The notes below the pieces were generated by a model. The model ran no database searches. It saw only the letters and a list, made by a program, of their open reading frames with translations, and had not been told where the DNA came from. The translations under genes and the position numbers were made by a program. This document shows positions 62,041 through 64,000 of a DNA stretch of 64,000 bases, piece after piece. Every line of letters starts with the position of its first letter. Positions within the stretch are counted from its first letter, which is position 1. The stretch spans positions 1-64,000 of the forward strand of contig NZ_QAJN01000003.1 of assembly GCF_003852425.1 (NCBI RefSeq). The letters are read 5' to 3'. This DNA is from Paucibacter sp. KBW04. Lineage in GTDB: Bacteria > Pseudomonadota > Gammaproteobacteria > Burkholderiales > Burkholderiaceae_C.

Positions 62041-63450
62041 ATGACTCGAAATCCCAGCAGCATGGAAGCCCAGGCCAGCAAGCCGGAAAGCGCGCCCGTC
62101 CTGGTCGCCGACGACGATGCCGCCGTGCGTGCGGCCCTGCGTCTGTTTCTCAAAAGCGAGGGCTTGAGCAGCGTGCTGGTGGCCTCGCCACAAGAAGCCC
62201 TTGTTGAGCTGGGGCGCGGCGAGGTCGGTCTCTTGCTGGCCGACCTCAACTACGCCCGCGACACCACCTCGGGGGAAGAGGGCCTGGGCTTGATCCGCGC
62301 GGCGCGTGCTCAAGCCCCCCTGCTGCCCATCGTCGCGATGACGGCCTGGGGCAGCATCCCGCTGGCGGTGCAAGCCCTGCAGCTGGGGGCCAATGATTTC
62401 ATCGAGAAGCCCTGGGACAACGCGCGCCTGGCCGCCGTGCTGCGCAATCAGCTGAGCTTGCACAGCAGCCGTCAGCAAGCCCAGCGCCTGGCGGCCGAGA
62501 ACGCCTTGCTGCAGGCCGACAGCGCCGATAAACCCTGGTTGGGTCAGTCCCCGGCCTTGCTAAGCCTGATGCAAAAAGTGGCCGCGCTGGCACCAACCGA
62601 GGTCAACCTCTTGATCACCGGCGAGAACGGCAGCGGCAAAAGCCAGCTGGCCCAGGCCATCCACCGCCAAAGCAAACGCGCCGCCGGCCCCTTCATCAGC
62701 CTGAATATGGGCGCCATCCCGGAGACGCTGTTCGAGAGCGAGATGTTCGGCCACGAGCGCGGCGCCTTCACCGACGCGCGCCAGACCCGGCTGGGGCGCT
62801 TCGAGTTGGCCGATGGGGGGACTTTGTTCTTGGACGAGGTGGGCAATATCCCGCTGGCCCAGCAGGCCAAGCTCTTGCGGGTGCTGGAGAGCGGGGCTTT
62901 CGAGCGCCTGGGCTCGGCCACGCCGCGCCAGGCCCAGGTCCGCCTCATCGCCGCCACCAATGCCGACCTGGATCAGCTGGTGAGCCAGGGCCTGTTCCGC
63001 CGCGACCTGCTCTACCGGCTCAATAGCGTGCAGCTGCATCTGCCGCCCCTGCGCGAGCGCGGCGCCGACATCTTGCTGCTGGCCCAGCACTTTCTGGCCG
63101 CGCATGCCCGGCGCTATCAAAAGCCCTTGCGCACCCTGTCCGAATCCGCTCAGCAGCTCTTGCTGAGCCACGCTTGGCCCGGCAATGTGCGTGAGTTGAG
63201 CCACTGCATGGAAAGAGCCAGTCTGTTGAGCCAGGGCGACCGCATCGAGGCCAGCGATTTGGGCCTGCAAGCCCAAGCCAAGCCGCCGGCCCAGGAGCCG
63301 GAACTGGAACAGCTGACCCTGGACGAGGCCGAGAAGCTGCTGATCCGCAAGGCCTTGCAGCGCAGCGAGGGCAATGCCTTGCTGGCGGCCCAAACCCTGG
63401 GCCTGAGCCGCTCGGCCTTTTACCGTCGCCTGGAAAAGCACCAGCTGTGA
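62041..63450 (+). CDS. NtrC-family sigma-54-dependent response regulator
   Basis: The 469-residue product has a receiver domain (VADDDAAVR; phospho-acceptor Asp68 in LLLADLNYARDTTSGEEG), a central AAA+ domain with Walker A GENGSGKS (194-201), the sigma-54 contact loop GAFTDA (241-246, where most members have GAFTGA), Walker B GGTLFLDEVGNI, and the Arg-finger region. A Fis-type helix-turn-helix ends the protein (GNALLAAQTLGLSRSAFYRRLEKHQL, read in two parts). It should activate RpoN promoters when phosphorylated by the kinase encoded next. The ATG at 62041 fits; the frame is open upstream. Confidence 0.93.
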   Translation: MTRNPSSMEAQASKPESAPVLVADDDAAVRAALRLFLKSEGLSSVLVASPQEALVELGRGEVGLLLADLNYARDTTSGEEGLGLIRAARAQAPLLPIVAMTAWGSIPLAVQALQLGANDFIEKPWDNARLAAVLRNQLSLHSSRQQAQRLAAENALLQADSADKPWLGQSPALLSLMQKVAALAPTEVNLLITGENGSGKSQLAQAIHRQSKRAAGPFISLNMGAIPETLFESEMFGHERGAFTDARQTRLGRFELADGGTLFLDEVGNIPLAQQAKLLRVLESGAFERLGSATPRQAQVRLIAATNADLDQLVSQGLFRRDLLYRLNSVQLHLPPLRERGADILLLAQHFLAAHARRYQKPLRTLSESAQQLLLSHAWPGNVRELSHCMERASLLSQGDRIEASDLGLQAQAKPPAQEPELEQLTLDEAEKLLIRKALQRSEGNALLAAQTLGLSRSAFYRRLEKHQL

Positions 63451-64000
63451 AAGCGATTCGCCAAGGCAGGCAGGGCTTCGCCCAAAAGCAGTTTCTTTGG
63501 GCTTTGGCGGGCGGCGCCCCGGCCTTGGCCATCGCCGCTTATTTGCTCAGTCAGCAAGCCTGGTCCATCTACCCCAAGATTCTGTTGCTGAGCCTGGCCG
63601 CAGCCGCCTGGCTGGGCGCGGCCTGGCGCTTGCGTCAGCGGGCGGAGTTTCAGCGCCTGCTGCTGGGCAATGTGATCGAAGGCGTGATCGCCGGTGAGTA
63701 CCAGCAACGCCTACGCCGCGCCGGCCCCGAGGACTTGTTGGGCGAGCAAATCAATCGCTTGGTCGACAGCCTGTACCAGCAGCGCCAGCAGGCGATGGCT
63801 GCGCTGAGCCTGGCCGAGAACGTCGTGCAGCAGCTGGATGTGGCGGTGTTTGCTTTTGACGAACAAGATTGCCTGCAACTGGCCAACCCCAGCGCCCTAC
63901 GCCTGCTGCAATGCATTGCCTCACAAGCCCTGGGCCGGGAGGCCAGAAGCCTGGGCCTGGCGGCACTTTTGCAGGCGGACACCGAGCAGCTCTGCGAGCA
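63447..64000 (+). CDS. Sensor histidine kinase, N-terminal part
   Basis: The gene begins with GTG at 63447, overlapping the regulator stop (GTGA), and runs off the right edge after about 184 residues. Two membrane segments (about 17-35 and 44-62) are joined by a very short loop. A HAMP-less coiled stretch (LRQRAEFQRLLLGNVIEGVIAG) and a PAS-like part (VVQQLDVAVFAFDEQDCLQLANPSALRLLQ) follow. The lack of a periplasmic domain suggests sensing within the membrane or cytoplasm. The catalytic domains would lie beyond the window; the kinase call rests on the PAS pattern and on position after the response regulator. Confidence 0.75.
   Translation, partial: MKAIRQGRQGFAQKQFLWALAGGAPALAIAAYLLSQQAWSIYPKILLLSLAAAAWLGAAWRLRQRAEFQRLLLGNVIEGVIAGEYQQRLRRAGPEDLLGEQINRLVDSLYQQRQQAMAALSLAENVVQQLDVAVFAFDEQDCLQLANPSALRLLQCIASQALGREARSLGLAALLQADTEQLCE

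Noticed and set aside
59434-62478. A 1014-codon minus-strand open frame opposite the ABC permease
   Set aside because: It spans several real plus-strand genes and reads as Gly/Gln/His/Ala-rich antisense sequence with no domain.

Overview
The window is about 64 kb of dense, GC-rich bacterial chromosome, coding on both strands. It has no rRNA, tRNA, CRISPR array, prophage or insertion sequence that I can see. Several features point to a betaproteobacterium of the order Burkholderiales, probably near the Roseateles/Rubrivivax/Leptothrix (Sphaerotilaceae) group: a PEP-CTERM/HAF-repeat protein, a DUF3717 domain, a ParC of betaproteobacterial type, and an RsmB-like methyltransferase beside DUF1653 and purN. 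That placement is inference from family patterns.

Layout. 1-7.6 kb: start of a branched-chain amino acid permease, then a minus-strand lolA-rarA pair behind ftsK, a Crp/Fnr regulator divergent from trxB, and rpmB-rpmG. 7.6-22.7 kb: DUF3016 protein, fatty acid desaturase, RsmB-like methyltransferase, DUF1653, purN, trpS-DUF3717/DUF1289-MATE pump, a Cpx-like periplasmic protein/response regulator/kinase operon with a CpxR-like box, ettA, a PEP-CTERM protein, and rhlE behind a promoter-plus-terminator leader. 22.7-39.3 kb: NAD-binding protein and DUF4010 membrane protein, mnmC, secreted M4 protease, chemoreceptor, rpiA, carotenoid oxygenase with DUF2141 protein, aroG, tautomerase/LysR pair, pyrD, CYTH phosphatase, and secreted S9 peptidase.

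39.3-57.2 kb: a topoisomerase IV operon (parE, GNAT, lytic transglycosylase, parC, class A beta-lactamase) with serial 4-bp gene overlaps. Next come two paralogous secreted amidohydrolases flanking a histone-deacetylase-like enzyme, an MFS transporter, a 40-residue membrane protein coupled to a methyltransferase, dapA-bamC, a metallo-beta-lactamase-fold nuclease, an alanine-rich 11-residue-repeat lipoprotein, and a RoxA-type ribosomal oxygenase.

57.2-64 kb: the most striking block. A MacA-like adaptor, an ABC ATPase and a large MacB-type permease are followed by an NtrC-family sigma-54 activator and the start of its sensor kinase. A near-consensus -24/-12 sigma-54 promoter lies directly before the first gene, with a long inverted repeat at the usual enhancer distance. 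This looks like a self-contained two-component-controlled export operon. Its predicted transcript starts almost at the first start codon.

Recurring themes are ATGA, TGATG, TTGA and GTGA gene overlaps, several TTG starts, and a few genes whose only visible -10 box is so close to the ATG that the mRNA would be leaderless.
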